The notes under the pieces: generated by a model
The model's input: the letters and a program-made list of their open reading frames with translations, nothing else
Told to the model about the DNA's origin: nothing
Databases searched by the model: none
In this document: one piece after another, positions 44,401 through 53,588 of the stretch
How positions within the stretch are numbered: the stretch's first letter is position 1
Layout of the letters: every line of letters begins with the position of its first letter
Made by a program: the position numbers and the translations under genes
Origin: Candidatus Eisenbacteria bacterium
GTDB lineage: Bacteria; Orphanbacterota; Orphanbacteria; Orphanbacterales; Orphanbacteraceae
Reading direction: 5' to 3'
DNA length: 64,000 nucleotides
NCBI GenBank assembly: GCA_016930695.1
Contig: JAFGGD010000049.1
Coordinates: 82,992 to 146,991 of the forward strand

Positions 44401-44549
44401 GGAGTCCAGGTCGACGGATCGGGCCAGTAGATCGGCTGGTGCATGTGCCACAGGTAGGTGGTGTGCACCGGGTCGGCGCCGGCGGGAACGGCCGCGGCGG
44501 AAAGGAGAAGAAGCGTCGCGAGAAGTCGTACGCCAGTCCTTGCGGTCAT
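41430..44549 (-). CDS. Exported GH57 glycoside hydrolase with starch-binding and type IX-like domains
   Basis: The start is ATG at 44549, opening a signal peptide (LLATLLLLSAAAVPAGA); upstream in-frame codons are not protein-like. The protein has 1039 residues. GH57 landmarks: TYLWHMHQPIYW near the N-terminus, GYFPAETCFSERLIPVLAG with the predicted nucleophile Glu, and ILFAHDGDNAWSGG with the predicted acid Asp. A CBM25-like starch-binding module follows (about 705-810, VYIHIGHSCWQEV, VDFVFNDGAGGWDNN), then a DUF-type sandwich and an FlgD-like tail (SPSGVYLWRFEAAG ... GKMVLIR). Known GH57 enzymes act on alpha-glucans. Secretion is unusual for a family that is mostly cytoplasmic. Convergent with DUF1573; divergent from the beta-helix gene. 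Confidence 0.85.
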   Translation of the reverse strand: MTARTGVRLLATLLLLSAAAVPAGADPVHTTYLWHMHQPIYWPDPSTWTPGEYETAYETITLGHSQSDVFDVFNKDDRVRDYQDYPRIALSTVLDLPDAGAQVSFASALAENLFSLGDNGWNGGRYAPDWYRWYREAAGWTTSGGRTRCDMVLVAAHHPIAPLMDENAFRMELKVAKALRSAMWGSAPATKGYFPAETCFSERLIPVLAGEGTEWAIVANTHLSRACADYPYAANEDNCDPPNPADQTNPAAGDWNSIYISRGVTVKTALPFGHQPHWARYVDPETGSESRLVVLPAANAMGWDEGYGLYGTGQIDAIAPYNDPSKPMLILFAHDGDNAWSGGYSYFNENVTSFCHGAATAGYEPTTIEEYLADHPVDSSDVARVEDGGWVNADGDFGSPQFINWNWPLVNSSGQFDIPNGWAEDERNWAVLTAAQNRVETAEAIQGAADPARVADPSTGANDAETAWHFLLAGYESGYMYYGVALDMEIKATLACNEATDRADAVIATGSDMVPPTIWLPQRLPWNPGGFGGGSLWGYPGGQGLAMDRDFHVWTFVHDVSGIDSVVLRYRIDGDGVNDPATDVNETYAGGAGVGAWTGLFMNRRVMPLGDPYNNPEIDFSVLPNYIADEYYVEVTGLSEQLVDYYVEATDSLGLVKRSPIQHVWVGSGSGSGGGDVATWSPEEPVAGETLQIIYDARPGALADDTDPVYIHIGHSCWQEVLSPDPAMTLLPGDTLWTYTYSIPSAATSVDFVFNDGAGGWDNNNGADWHVSVSGGGPSGFVMDGAVDAGATFLAEAGGTSLWVAHDAERLYVAATGASGLDRFLLIAAESAAVAAPWAKGGTVHGKEYFLARESTNGWHGWFDSGENVFSGESASGAVLEGTLLRSLLGGAETVRIAAALYGNADGGALSGQAPGAVQSNGDVEWNEYAVYSMTSTGVEGRPLPEEREEALFFAPPTPYRVGSAIRYRAPEAGRARVSVYDVRGRLVAVPLDEAIPAGEGACRWDGRDRFGRTSPSGVYLWRFEAAGRAASGKMVLIR

Positions 44550-44930
44550 GGTTCGGCTCCGGTTCGGGTGTCGGGAGTGCGGTGGTTTGTTGCCTTTAAT
44601 TATAGCAGAAGCCGCGCCGCCGCGCCCGCCGGCCCTCGGGGCCGCACCGTCCACTTCCGGCGTCCCCCCGACCCGATCCGAGGACGGCCGCCCTCGTCGT
44701 CTTAACCGGATCCCGACAAAGGCGGGCGGATTCTTAACGGAACCAACGGAAAGTTAACGGGGCTTTTCCAAGCTTGATCGGTTTAATCAGAGCATGACGT
44801 GCCTTCGTTTCTTCACCCCCTTAGAATGGTGCGTGTTTCCCGGAGAACGCGCGCCCTCGGGAAACGGGAACGCTGAACGACGCGCCGAATTTCCCACCCC
44901 GAAACCAAAATGAGAAAAACGGAGGGCAGA
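44550..44930. other. Divergent intergenic region between GH57 and the beta-helix gene
   Basis: Contains a minus-strand -10 TATAAT (44604-44599) for GH57 without a clear -35. It also holds the TTAAC-type direct repeats (44702-44760) and a plus-strand -10-like TTTAAT (44782-44787) for the beta-helix gene. No gene seen. Confidence 0.5.
44702..44760 (+). promoter_or_regulatory. Candidate Pho-box-like direct repeats
   Basis: TTAACC at 44702-44707 is followed 11 bases on by CCGACA; then TTAACGG (44734-44740), CCAACGG (44743-44749) and TTAACGG (44754-44760) recur at about 10-base steps. The run TTAACCGGATC also occurs in the repeat pair before the PhoB-type gene at 53478-53494. Tandem half-sites at helical-turn spacing are typical of PhoB/PhoP-type binding. 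Confidence 0.45.
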
Positions 44931-46625
44931 GTGAGAATGAAGTGGAAGATCGCCTTGCTGACGCTGGGGATGCTCGCGATGGGCATGGGATCCGCCCATG
45001 CGCAGCACACCTTCGACGGCAACATCATCTGGAACAACGGCGGTGTCGTCCGCGACCAGTGCGGCGGCCTGGGCACCCAGCTCGTCTACGAGTCCTTCTG
45101 GAACGACATCGAAGTGGATCCCAAGTTCGTGGGCAATCCGCTCTACCCGGGCAACAACTGGGTCGTCGATTCCACCAGCATCGCCAGCGGCTGGCACGAC
45201 TGCATCGCCACGATCGAGCACGTGGTCGCCGACGACTGCGACACCTGCGACTGCGAGCGTGTGTTCGAGCAGGTCTGCTACCGCGGCGCGATCCCGCCCC
45301 TCGGCATGGGCGAGGACTGGACCCGCGGCTGGATCTGCGACACCGCCTTCGCCACCCACTACGGCGGCCCCCTTCCGGCCCTGAACTACTTCACCTTCCG
45401 GACCGGCGTGCAGGCCACCCAGACCTGGGTCGCCGACTCCGTGTACGTGCTCCAGGGGAAGGTCAGCTTTCCCTCCGGCACGACCCTGACCATCGAGCCG
45501 GGCACCCGGATCATCGGTGAGAACGCTTCCGCCGGCTTCCTGGCCATCAACCGGGGCGCCAAGATCTACGCCATCGGCACCAAGGACCAGCCGATCGTCG
45601 CCACCACCGACCTGGATCCGCCGACCGTCGGCGGCTGGGGCGGCATCGTGATCCACGGCGGCGCTGCGTCGAACTGCGACTGCGACGGCTGCCTCACCGA
45701 CACCGACTCCTGCGCCTCCGAGGGGGGGAACGCCGGCTTCTACTGCGGCTCCAACGACTGCGACGACAGCGGCGAGCTGAAGTACGTGCGCGTCCAATAC
45801 TCGGGCGTGGACATCGCCACCGACAACGAGCTGAACTGCTTCACCTGGAACGGCGTCGGCTGTGAGACCCGCCTCTCCTACCTGAACGCCTTCATGGGCA
45901 AGGACGACCTCTTCGAGTTCTTCGGCGGCAAGGCCAACGCCCACCACCTGGTCGGCTGCGGCGGCGGCGACGACGGCGTGGACTGGCAGCTCGGCTTCCG
46001 CGGCACCGTCCAGTTCGCCGTGATCCAACAATACCGGTTCCAGGGCGACAAGGGAATCGAGGCGGACAACAGCGAGTACGATTTCAACGCCTGCTGCCGC
46101 TCCAACCCGCTTATCGCCAACTGCACCTTCATCGGTCCCGAGGTGGACACCACGGCGGCCTCGCCGACCTACGGCATCCACCTCCGCCGGGGGACCGACG
46201 CGGCGATCTTCAACAGCATCATCGCCTACTACCCGAACCACGGCGTCCGCTACGAGCACAGCCAGTCCTGCGCCCGCGGCGCCAACCCGCAGGTGCCGGC
46301 TTACGACTGCGGCGCCGCGGTGGGCGTGGACATGGCGGACGGCGCCGACGCCCGTCCGACCATGACCGCCTGGACCCACACCTCGCCGAACCCGGTCCGC
46401 GACAAGGCGAAGTTCTTCTTCCGCCTCCCCGCGGCCGGCCACACCACCCTCACGGTCTATGACGCCCGCGGCCGTCAGGTGGACAAGGTCGTCGACAGCG
46501 GTTACGCCGCCGGCGAGCATCAGGTGACCTGGACCCCGGGTTCCGACATGGCCTCGGGTGTCTACTTCTATCGGCTCGATACCAGCAACGGGCCGGTAAC
46601 CGGACGGTTCACCGTCCTCCGGTAA
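44931..46625 (+). CDS. Cysteine-rich beta-helix exported protein with type IX-like tail
   Basis: GTG at 44931 fits the ribosome site GGAGG better than ATG 44937; either gives a signal peptide (MKWKIALLTLGMLAMGMGSA). The protein has 564 residues. The middle part has right-handed beta-helix character (VSFPSGTTLTIEPGTRIIGE ... AKIYAIGTKDQPIVATT ... GIVIHGGA). At least 20 cysteines occur in clusters such as DCDTCDCE, NCDCDGCLTDTDSC and FNACCRS, suggesting disulfides or metal binding. The FlgD-like tail is TSPNPVRDKAKFFFRL ... ASGVYFYRL. It precedes a TonB-dependent receptor by about 440 bases. I infer a surface partner of that receptor; ligand unknown, possibly linked to phosphate by the repeats upstream. 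Confidence 0.75.
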   Translation: MRMKWKIALLTLGMLAMGMGSAHAQHTFDGNIIWNNGGVVRDQCGGLGTQLVYESFWNDIEVDPKFVGNPLYPGNNWVVDSTSIASGWHDCIATIEHVVADDCDTCDCERVFEQVCYRGAIPPLGMGEDWTRGWICDTAFATHYGGPLPALNYFTFRTGVQATQTWVADSVYVLQGKVSFPSGTTLTIEPGTRIIGENASAGFLAINRGAKIYAIGTKDQPIVATTDLDPPTVGGWGGIVIHGGAASNCDCDGCLTDTDSCASEGGNAGFYCGSNDCDDSGELKYVRVQYSGVDIATDNELNCFTWNGVGCETRLSYLNAFMGKDDLFEFFGGKANAHHLVGCGGGDDGVDWQLGFRGTVQFAVIQQYRFQGDKGIEADNSEYDFNACCRSNPLIANCTFIGPEVDTTAASPTYGIHLRRGTDAAIFNSIIAYYPNHGVRYEHSQSCARGANPQVPAYDCGAAVGVDMADGADARPTMTAWTHTSPNPVRDKAKFFFRLPAAGHTTLTVYDARGRQVDKVVDSGYAAGEHQVTWTPGSDMASGVYFYRLDTSNGPVTGRFTVLR

Positions 46626-46678
46626 CGACGTCGGGCTCCCCACCCGCGCGTTGTCGCGAGAGACGAACCGTTCCACTC

Positions 46679-46704
46679 GGGGGGGCGGCGACGGCCGCCC
46701 CCCC
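46679..46704 (+). other. Very stable intercistronic hairpin
   Basis: Perfect 11-bp stem GGGGGGGCGGC / GCCGCCCCCCC with loop GACG and no T-run, between the beta-helix and receptor genes. Likely an mRNA 3'-end stabiliser or processing site rather than an intrinsic terminator. The rest of 46626-47061 holds no recognisable gene. Confidence 0.6.
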
Positions 46705-47061
46705 ATCGAGCGAAGCAAGAGCAAAAACCGGGAATCGGATGGAGCCGCCCGAAAACCGGTTGCGAAAAGCCCCGCGATCCGGGCCCCTTCGAGGGCTCTC
46801 CCCTCGCCTCAGGATCGCGCCGGCCGGACCGGCGGCTCCCGAAACAGCAGGGAATCGGAAAGGCAACAGCCTTTCGCCATGGAAGGAAGGGGCGTCATGA
46901 ACGCCGCTCGACAAGGACCGGAACCCGCTCGCGCCGCCCTCCCCTCGGCCGGTTCGGCCGGGTTTCCGTCCCTGTCCCGCGGACCGGCCCGCCGGGGAAG
47001 GTCCGCTCGTCGTAAGTCTCCGTTCCCGTTAGGAGTGGCCGTCATGAGAAGGAGCCGTTCA

Positions 47062-49974
47062 ATGACAACCACCTCGCGCGCCGCGCTCTTTCGGGCGTTC
47101 GCGAAACGGATCGCCCCCGCGATCCTTCCCCTTCTCCTGCTCCCCGCCGCCGCGGCGGCTCAGGACACGCCGGAAGCCGCCCCCCTGCGCGGCGGAGGCG
47201 TCATCGGACGCGTGGTCAGCTCGGAGACGGGCGACCCGATCCCCTTCGTCGACGTGGTCCTCTTCCGTCCCGATCCCGCGAATCCCGCGGTGGAGACCGC
47301 CGTCGCGAACCGGATGACCAACGCCGACGGCGGCTACCGGATCCCCGCCCGGCCGGGCCTCTACCGGCTGCAGGTGAGCCACATCAGCTTCGGCACGACC
47401 GACGTCACCGAGGTGCGCGTCGGCGAGAACGAGATCCTCACGTTGAACGTCTCCCTCACGCCGAAGGCGGTCCGCGCCCAGGCGGTGCGGGTGACCGCCG
47501 ACGCGATTCAGGGGACGGAGACCGCCATCCTCTCCCGACAGAAGAAGGCCGCCGCGGTGAGCGACGGCGTCAGCGCCGAGCAGATCAAGCGCACCCCCGA
47601 CTCGGACGCCGCGGAGGTCCTCCATCGCGTGACGGGCCTGTCGGTGGTGAACGACCGCTACGTCTTCGTACGCGGCCTCGGAGAGCGCTACAACTCCACC
47701 AAGGTGAACGGCAACACCATCGGCACGCCGGAGCCGAACAAGCGTGTGGTCCCGCTCGACCTCTTTCCGTCGAGCATGCTGGACAACGTGATCGTCCAGA
47801 AGACCTTCACGCCGGACCAGCCGGGCGAGTTCGGCGGCGGCGTGGTGGACGTGAACACCCGCGACTTCCCCGGCCGCCGCACCTGGTCCCTCTCCCTCTC
47901 CAGCGGATACCGGGAGGGGACCACGGGAAGCGGATTCCTCACCTACGACGGGGGGAAATACGACTGGCTCGGCTTCAGCGGAGGCAAGCGCGCCCTCCCG
48001 GACCTGGTGGAGGAACTCGCCTCGGACAAGCTGATCAAGGGGGGAACCTCGATCCTCCATCCCAGCGAATTCACGGACGAGGAGTTCATCGCCCTCGGCC
48101 GTTCTTTCGAAAACACATGGTCGCCCCGCACGGAAGACGCGTCTCCCGCCTATAATTTCAGCGGCTCCTACGGCGACGAGATTCTCTTCCTGGGGCGACC
48201 GCTCGGATTCATCGGCAGCGCCTCGCTCAGAAACGGCTTCACCACCAAGCAGTATCAGAGCCGTCTCTATGAAGGAGGAGCGGGCAATCTGAATAGAAGG
48301 CTCGATCTGGAGGGGGAGGCGTCCACCGCGTCGGTGCTCTGGGGGAGCATGCTGAACGCCAACTACCGGTTCGGACTCGCCCACACGCTCCACCTCCGCA
48401 CCATGTACAACCGGAGCGCCGAGGACGAGGTCAACGTCTACGACGGCGAGGACACCAGCCTCAGCGTGCCGAAGAAGTCGACCCAGCTCCGCTTCGTGGA
48501 GCGGGGGCTCTGGACGACCTCGGTCGGGATGGACCACACCCTCCCCGGCTGGAGGAAGGATTCGCGGCTCCACTGGGAGGCGGGCTACTCCTACGCCGAG
48601 AGGAACGAACCGGACCGCCGGACCTATCTGTACGAGGAACGGGTGCCGCCGGGCGACTCGGTCGCGACCTGGATGTACGTCGGCCGGACCAACGCGCAGG
48701 AACTCACCCGCCTCTTCTCCTACATGGACGAGAACGAGAGGGACTACAAGCTCGACTGGACCTTCCCCTTCGATCAATGGGGCGGGCTGGAGAGCAAGTT
48801 CAAGATCGGTTGGTCCCACATGAACAAGGACCGGGAGAGCTGGACCCGCCGGTTCAACTACAACAAGCCGAGCCAGACCGGCGACTACGACTTCACCACC
48901 GATCCCGAGATGCTCCTGGCGGACGAGAACATCGGCCTGGTGAGGGAGCGGAACAAGTGGCACATCGAGGAGGAGACGGAGGCGACCGACCGCTACCAGG
49001 CCCACCACGACCTGGACGCGGCCTACTGGATGGTCGACATGCCGGTGCACCGCCGGGTCCGCCTCGTGACGGGAATCCGGTGGGAGTGGTCGGACCAGAA
49101 GGCGGTCACGCGGGAACCGCTGATCGCGACCGCGAAGGACAACGTCGCGGAGCTGAAGACGGCCGACGCCCTCCCGTCGGTCAATTGCACCTACACGCCC
49201 CACCGGGACGTGAACCTCCGACTCGCCTACAGCAAGACCCTCAACCGGCCGGATCTGCGGGAGCTCACCCCCTTCACGATGGTGGACTTCATGACCTACG
49301 GGCTCCGCACGGGGAATCCCGAGCTGGAGCGCGCGATCCTTCACAACTACGACTTCCGCTTCGAGTTCTATCCGGGCTACACGGAGCTCCTCGCCTTTTC
49401 CGCCTTCCACAAGGAGATGAAGGATCCGATCGAGGAGAGCGTCATCGGCGGCGAGAACCCGGTCTTCATCCCGGAGAACGGCGAGGACGGCCGGCTCACC
49501 GGCGTCGAGCTGGAGGCGCGGTTCAGCCTCGGCCGGATCGCCTCGCCGCTCCGGAACCTCGGGCTCTACAGCAACTACACGCGTGTGAATTCGGAGACCA
49601 AGACCGGCCGGCTCGGCGTGGCGAACAACAAGGAACGCCCCCTGCAGGGGCAGTCGGATTACGTGGTCAATCTCGGCCTCTTCTACTCGAGCCCCAAGGG
49701 CGTTACGAACGCCTCGATCCTCTACAACCTGTTCGGGAAACGTCTCGCCCAGGTGGGCCTTTACGAGATGCCGGACGTGTACGAGACACCCCGGCACAGC
49801 CTAGATTTCACCTTCAGCCGAGCCTTCTTGGGTGGCGCGCACCTCAAGGTGGCGATCGAGAACCTGTTGGACGACGACGTCCGCTTCGAGCTGGACGGCG
49901 ACATCGAAGATCCGATCACCTACAGCGCTAAATCGGGAAGGAAGATCTCCCTCTCCCTCTCCTACGGCTCGTAA
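47062..49974 (+). CDS. TonB-dependent outer-membrane receptor
   Basis: The start is ATG at 47062, seven bases after AAGGAG; ATG 47044 is an alternative. The protein has 970 residues: signal peptide (ending PAAAAA-QD), a carboxypeptidase-regulatory-like Ig domain (about 35-125; GRVVSSETGDPIPFVDVVLF), a plug domain (about 150-270; KRTPDSDAAEVLHRVTGLSV, VFVRGLGERYNSTKVNGNTI, GEFGGGVVDVNTRDFPG) and a large barrel with the C-terminal strands of the family (TNASILYNLFGKRL ... KISLSLSYGS). No SusD partner follows, so this is not a SusCD glycan importer. Cargo unknown; the neighbours (beta-helix protein, small exported protein, PhoR/PhoB pair) hint at a phosphate-linked nutrient. Confidence 0.93.
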   Translation: MTTTSRAALFRAFAKRIAPAILPLLLLPAAAAAQDTPEAAPLRGGGVIGRVVSSETGDPIPFVDVVLFRPDPANPAVETAVANRMTNADGGYRIPARPGLYRLQVSHISFGTTDVTEVRVGENEILTLNVSLTPKAVRAQAVRVTADAIQGTETAILSRQKKAAAVSDGVSAEQIKRTPDSDAAEVLHRVTGLSVVNDRYVFVRGLGERYNSTKVNGNTIGTPEPNKRVVPLDLFPSSMLDNVIVQKTFTPDQPGEFGGGVVDVNTRDFPGRRTWSLSLSSGYREGTTGSGFLTYDGGKYDWLGFSGGKRALPDLVEELASDKLIKGGTSILHPSEFTDEEFIALGRSFENTWSPRTEDASPAYNFSGSYGDEILFLGRPLGFIGSASLRNGFTTKQYQSRLYEGGAGNLNRRLDLEGEASTASVLWGSMLNANYRFGLAHTLHLRTMYNRSAEDEVNVYDGEDTSLSVPKKSTQLRFVERGLWTTSVGMDHTLPGWRKDSRLHWEAGYSYAERNEPDRRTYLYEERVPPGDSVATWMYVGRTNAQELTRLFSYMDENERDYKLDWTFPFDQWGGLESKFKIGWSHMNKDRESWTRRFNYNKPSQTGDYDFTTDPEMLLADENIGLVRERNKWHIEEETEATDRYQAHHDLDAAYWMVDMPVHRRVRLVTGIRWEWSDQKAVTREPLIATAKDNVAELKTADALPSVNCTYTPHRDVNLRLAYSKTLNRPDLRELTPFTMVDFMTYGLRTGNPELERAILHNYDFRFEFYPGYTELLAFSAFHKEMKDPIEESVIGGENPVFIPENGEDGRLTGVELEARFSLGRIASPLRNLGLYSNYTRVNSETKTGRLGVANNKERPLQGQSDYVVNLGLFYSSPKGVTNASILYNLFGKRLAQVGLYEMPDVYETPRHSLDFTFSRAFLGGAHLKVAIENLLDDDVRFELDGDIEDPITYSAKSGRKISLSLSYGS

Positions 49975-49987
49975 GGTCGACGGATCG

Positions 49988-50734
49988 ATGAGGAAGCATG
50001 AGATGAGGAACGGACTTTGGAGAATCTGCGCAACCCTCGCCCTCGCCGCGCTCGCCCTGACGGCGGCGGATCGGGCGGCCGGCGCCGAGAAGAGCGGCTC
50101 CGGCGAAGTCCCCGCCGCCGACTCGACCACCTTCACGCCCCCGCCGAAACCGCCGGAGGCGGACATCATTCCCAAGGCGCCGATGGGCGTCCCGAGGGAG
50201 AGAGAGTCCCTCATCGACGGCCATCCGCTGTCGGCCAAGGAGAGGGACCCGGAGATCGAATCGGTCTACCGCGGGCGGAGGCTCGTCGAACCGATGGAGG
50301 ACTACGAACTGGAGGGGTGGTATTACGATTCCGTGGACGATGTGGCCCGGGCGGTGCTCGAGGCGATCGAGGAGGACACCGAGACGGCGCTCCGGCGGCT
50401 GGTGGTCACCAAGGAGGAGTTCGACATCCTCTTCTGGCCCGAGTTCCCTACGAGCCGCCCCTTCACCAACATCACCTCGAACGACGCCTGGCTGATCCAC
50501 AAGGGGAACACGCTGGACGGCATCGTCGAGCTCCGAACCGCCTACGGCGGCAAGGAGCTTCTCTTCGGCTGGGCGCAAGTGGTCACCGGCTTGGCGGAGT
50601 ACACCAATTTCAACCTCTACAAGGGAATCGAAATCCACGCCTTCACCCGGACCGGCGAGGAGATCGTCATCGACCAGGTGAAGACCATCGCCGAGCGGAA
50701 TGGGCGCTGGAAAGTATATATGTATAAAGATTAA
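49988..50734 (+). CDS. Small exported protein of unknown function
   Basis: The protein has 248 residues from ATG 49988; ATG 50003 has a better-spaced AGGAAG and may be the true start. Signal peptide (LALAALALTAADRAAGA), a Pro-rich stretch (TFTPPPKPPEADIIPKAP), then a compact alpha/beta domain with VARAVLEAIEEDTETALRRL and ending WKVYMYKD. The C-terminal half (NTLDGIVELRTAYGGKELLF) looks like an NTF2/lipocalin-type sheet, by eye only. It lies 13 bases after the receptor gene and ends at a terminator, so it belongs to the receptor transcript. I do not recognise the family. Confidence 0.7.
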   Translation: MRKHEMRNGLWRICATLALAALALTAADRAAGAEKSGSGEVPAADSTTFTPPPKPPEADIIPKAPMGVPRERESLIDGHPLSAKERDPEIESVYRGRRLVEPMEDYELEGWYYDSVDDVARAVLEAIEEDTETALRRLVVTKEEFDILFWPEFPTSRPFTNITSNDAWLIHKGNTLDGIVELRTAYGGKELLFGWAQVVTGLAEYTNFNLYKGIEIHAFTRTGEEIVIDQVKTIAERNGRWKVYMYKD

Positions 50735-50766
50735 GGCCCGACGGATCGCCGGCGACTCGTTCACGA

Positions 50767-50796
50767 GACCGCTCCGAACGGAACGGTCCTTTTCTC
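50767..50796 (+). terminator. Rho-independent terminator after the receptor operon
   Basis: GACCG-C-TCCG / CGGA-A-CGGTC stem with one mismatch and loop AA, followed by CTTTTCTC. Confidence 0.75.
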
Positions 50797-50854
50797 TCCC
50801 GTCCGGAGGAGAGTGCGGCGGCGGGTCGGAGCGCGGCGCGGGCGTTTTCCGCGA

Positions 50855-52681
<1,827 letters not shown>

Positions 52682-53386
52682 CTATTCGGCGACCTCCAGG
52701 AATTTGTACCCCGCGCCGCGGACGGTCTGAATCAGGTCGCGATGTCTGCCGAGTTTCTTGCGGATCGAATTGACATGCACGTCCACGCTCCGGTCGATCA
52801 CCACCGTGTCCGGGCCGACGACCTGATTGAGCAGCTCGTAACGGCTGAAGACCCATCCGGGCCGGGAGGCGAGAACGCCGAGAAGGCGAAACTCGGTGTG
52901 GGTGAAATCGACCCGCTCGCCGCCGATGGTGATCTCGTGGCGCCCCACGTCGATCACCACGTTCCGCACCCGGATGCGGGTTTCTCCGGACACGCCTTCC
53001 TTCACCGGGCCGCGGCGGAGGACCGCCTTGACGCGGGCCACCAGCTCCTTGGGGCTGAAGGGTTTGGTCAGATAGTCGTCGGCGCCCACGCCGAGGCCCA
53101 GCACCACGTCGCTCTCGTCCCCCTTGGCGGTGACCATGATGACCGGAATGCCGCGGGTACCGGGATCCGACTTGAGCTTCTTACAGATCTCCACGCCGTC
53201 GATGCCCGGAAGCATCAGGTCGAGAAGCACCAGATCGGGCGCCTCTTTCCGGACCTTCCGCAGCCCCTCTTCGCCGTTCAACACGGGGGATACGATGAAT
53301 CCTTCTCGGCTCAAATTATAGGCGATGACCTCGACGATGTCCGGCTCGTCCTCGATCACCACGACATGCGGTTTCTTCGGCGGAAT
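52682..53386 (-). CDS. phoB: PhoB-type response regulator, apparent ATT start
   Basis: The receiver domain has the acidic pair IEDEPD, phospho-acceptor Asp56 in LVLLDLMLPG and Lys in IPVIMVTAKGDE. The C-terminal winged helix (about 135-234) has VDFTHTEFRLLGVLASRPG and VIDRSVDVHVNSIRKKLG. No ATG, GTG or TTG with a ribosome site opens the frame: the first, GTG at 53362, would delete the first receiver strand. An ideal AGGAGG (53398-53393) stands six bases before an ATT codon at 53386, giving the N-terminus (I/M)PPKKPHVVVIEDEP with 234 residues. Kinase gene follows without gap. The pair probably controls the receptor and its own operon through TTAAC repeats. Confidence 0.85.
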   Translation of the reverse strand: MPPKKPHVVVIEDEPDIVEVIAYNLSREGFIVSPVLNGEEGLRKVRKEAPDLVLLDLMLPGIDGVEICKKLKSDPGTRGIPVIMVTAKGDESDVVLGLGVGADDYLTKPFSPKELVARVKAVLRRGPVKEGVSGETRIRVRNVVIDVGRHEITIGGERVDFTHTEFRLLGVLASRPGWVFSRYELLNQVVGPDTVVIDRSVDVHVNSIRKKLGRHRDLIQTVRGAGYKFLEVAE

Positions 53387-53461
53387 CGCGCACCTCCTTT
53401 CGGCTCCCTCCCGCTCGGGGATGGGGGATCGGCGAGAGATTCGGATCTTCGGCGTCTTTAT

Positions 53462-53494
53462 ATTGTATCGCAGGTTCTGTTAAGATCCGGTTAA
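53462..53494 (-). promoter_or_regulatory. Candidate Pho-box promoter of the phoB-phoR unit
   Basis: Minus strand: TTAACC (53494-53489) and TTAACA (53483-53478), 11 bases apart, then exactly 10 bases to a -10 TACAAT (53467-53462). Direct repeats replacing the -35 and spaced about 10 from the -10 are the usual PhoB-activated layout, so the pair would be autoregulated. Confidence 0.6.
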
Positions 53495-53588
53495 AGAATG
53501 CCCACCCGAGCGGCTCCGCGCGTCTCCCACCTCGCGCGCCGATCCCCGTCGGGGACGACCGCGCCCCCAAACAGGGAGAAAACGAACC

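Noticed and set aside
46651..47043. An upstream extension of the TonB receptor frame
   Set aside because: The first 130 residues are Arg/Ser/Pro-rich and not protein-like; the signal peptide and the best ribosome site place the start at 47062.
47062..49974. TonB receptor considered as the SusC of the glucan locus
   Set aside because: No SusD-type gene follows, it lies 18 kb from the glucan genes, and no GTTCGG operator precedes it.
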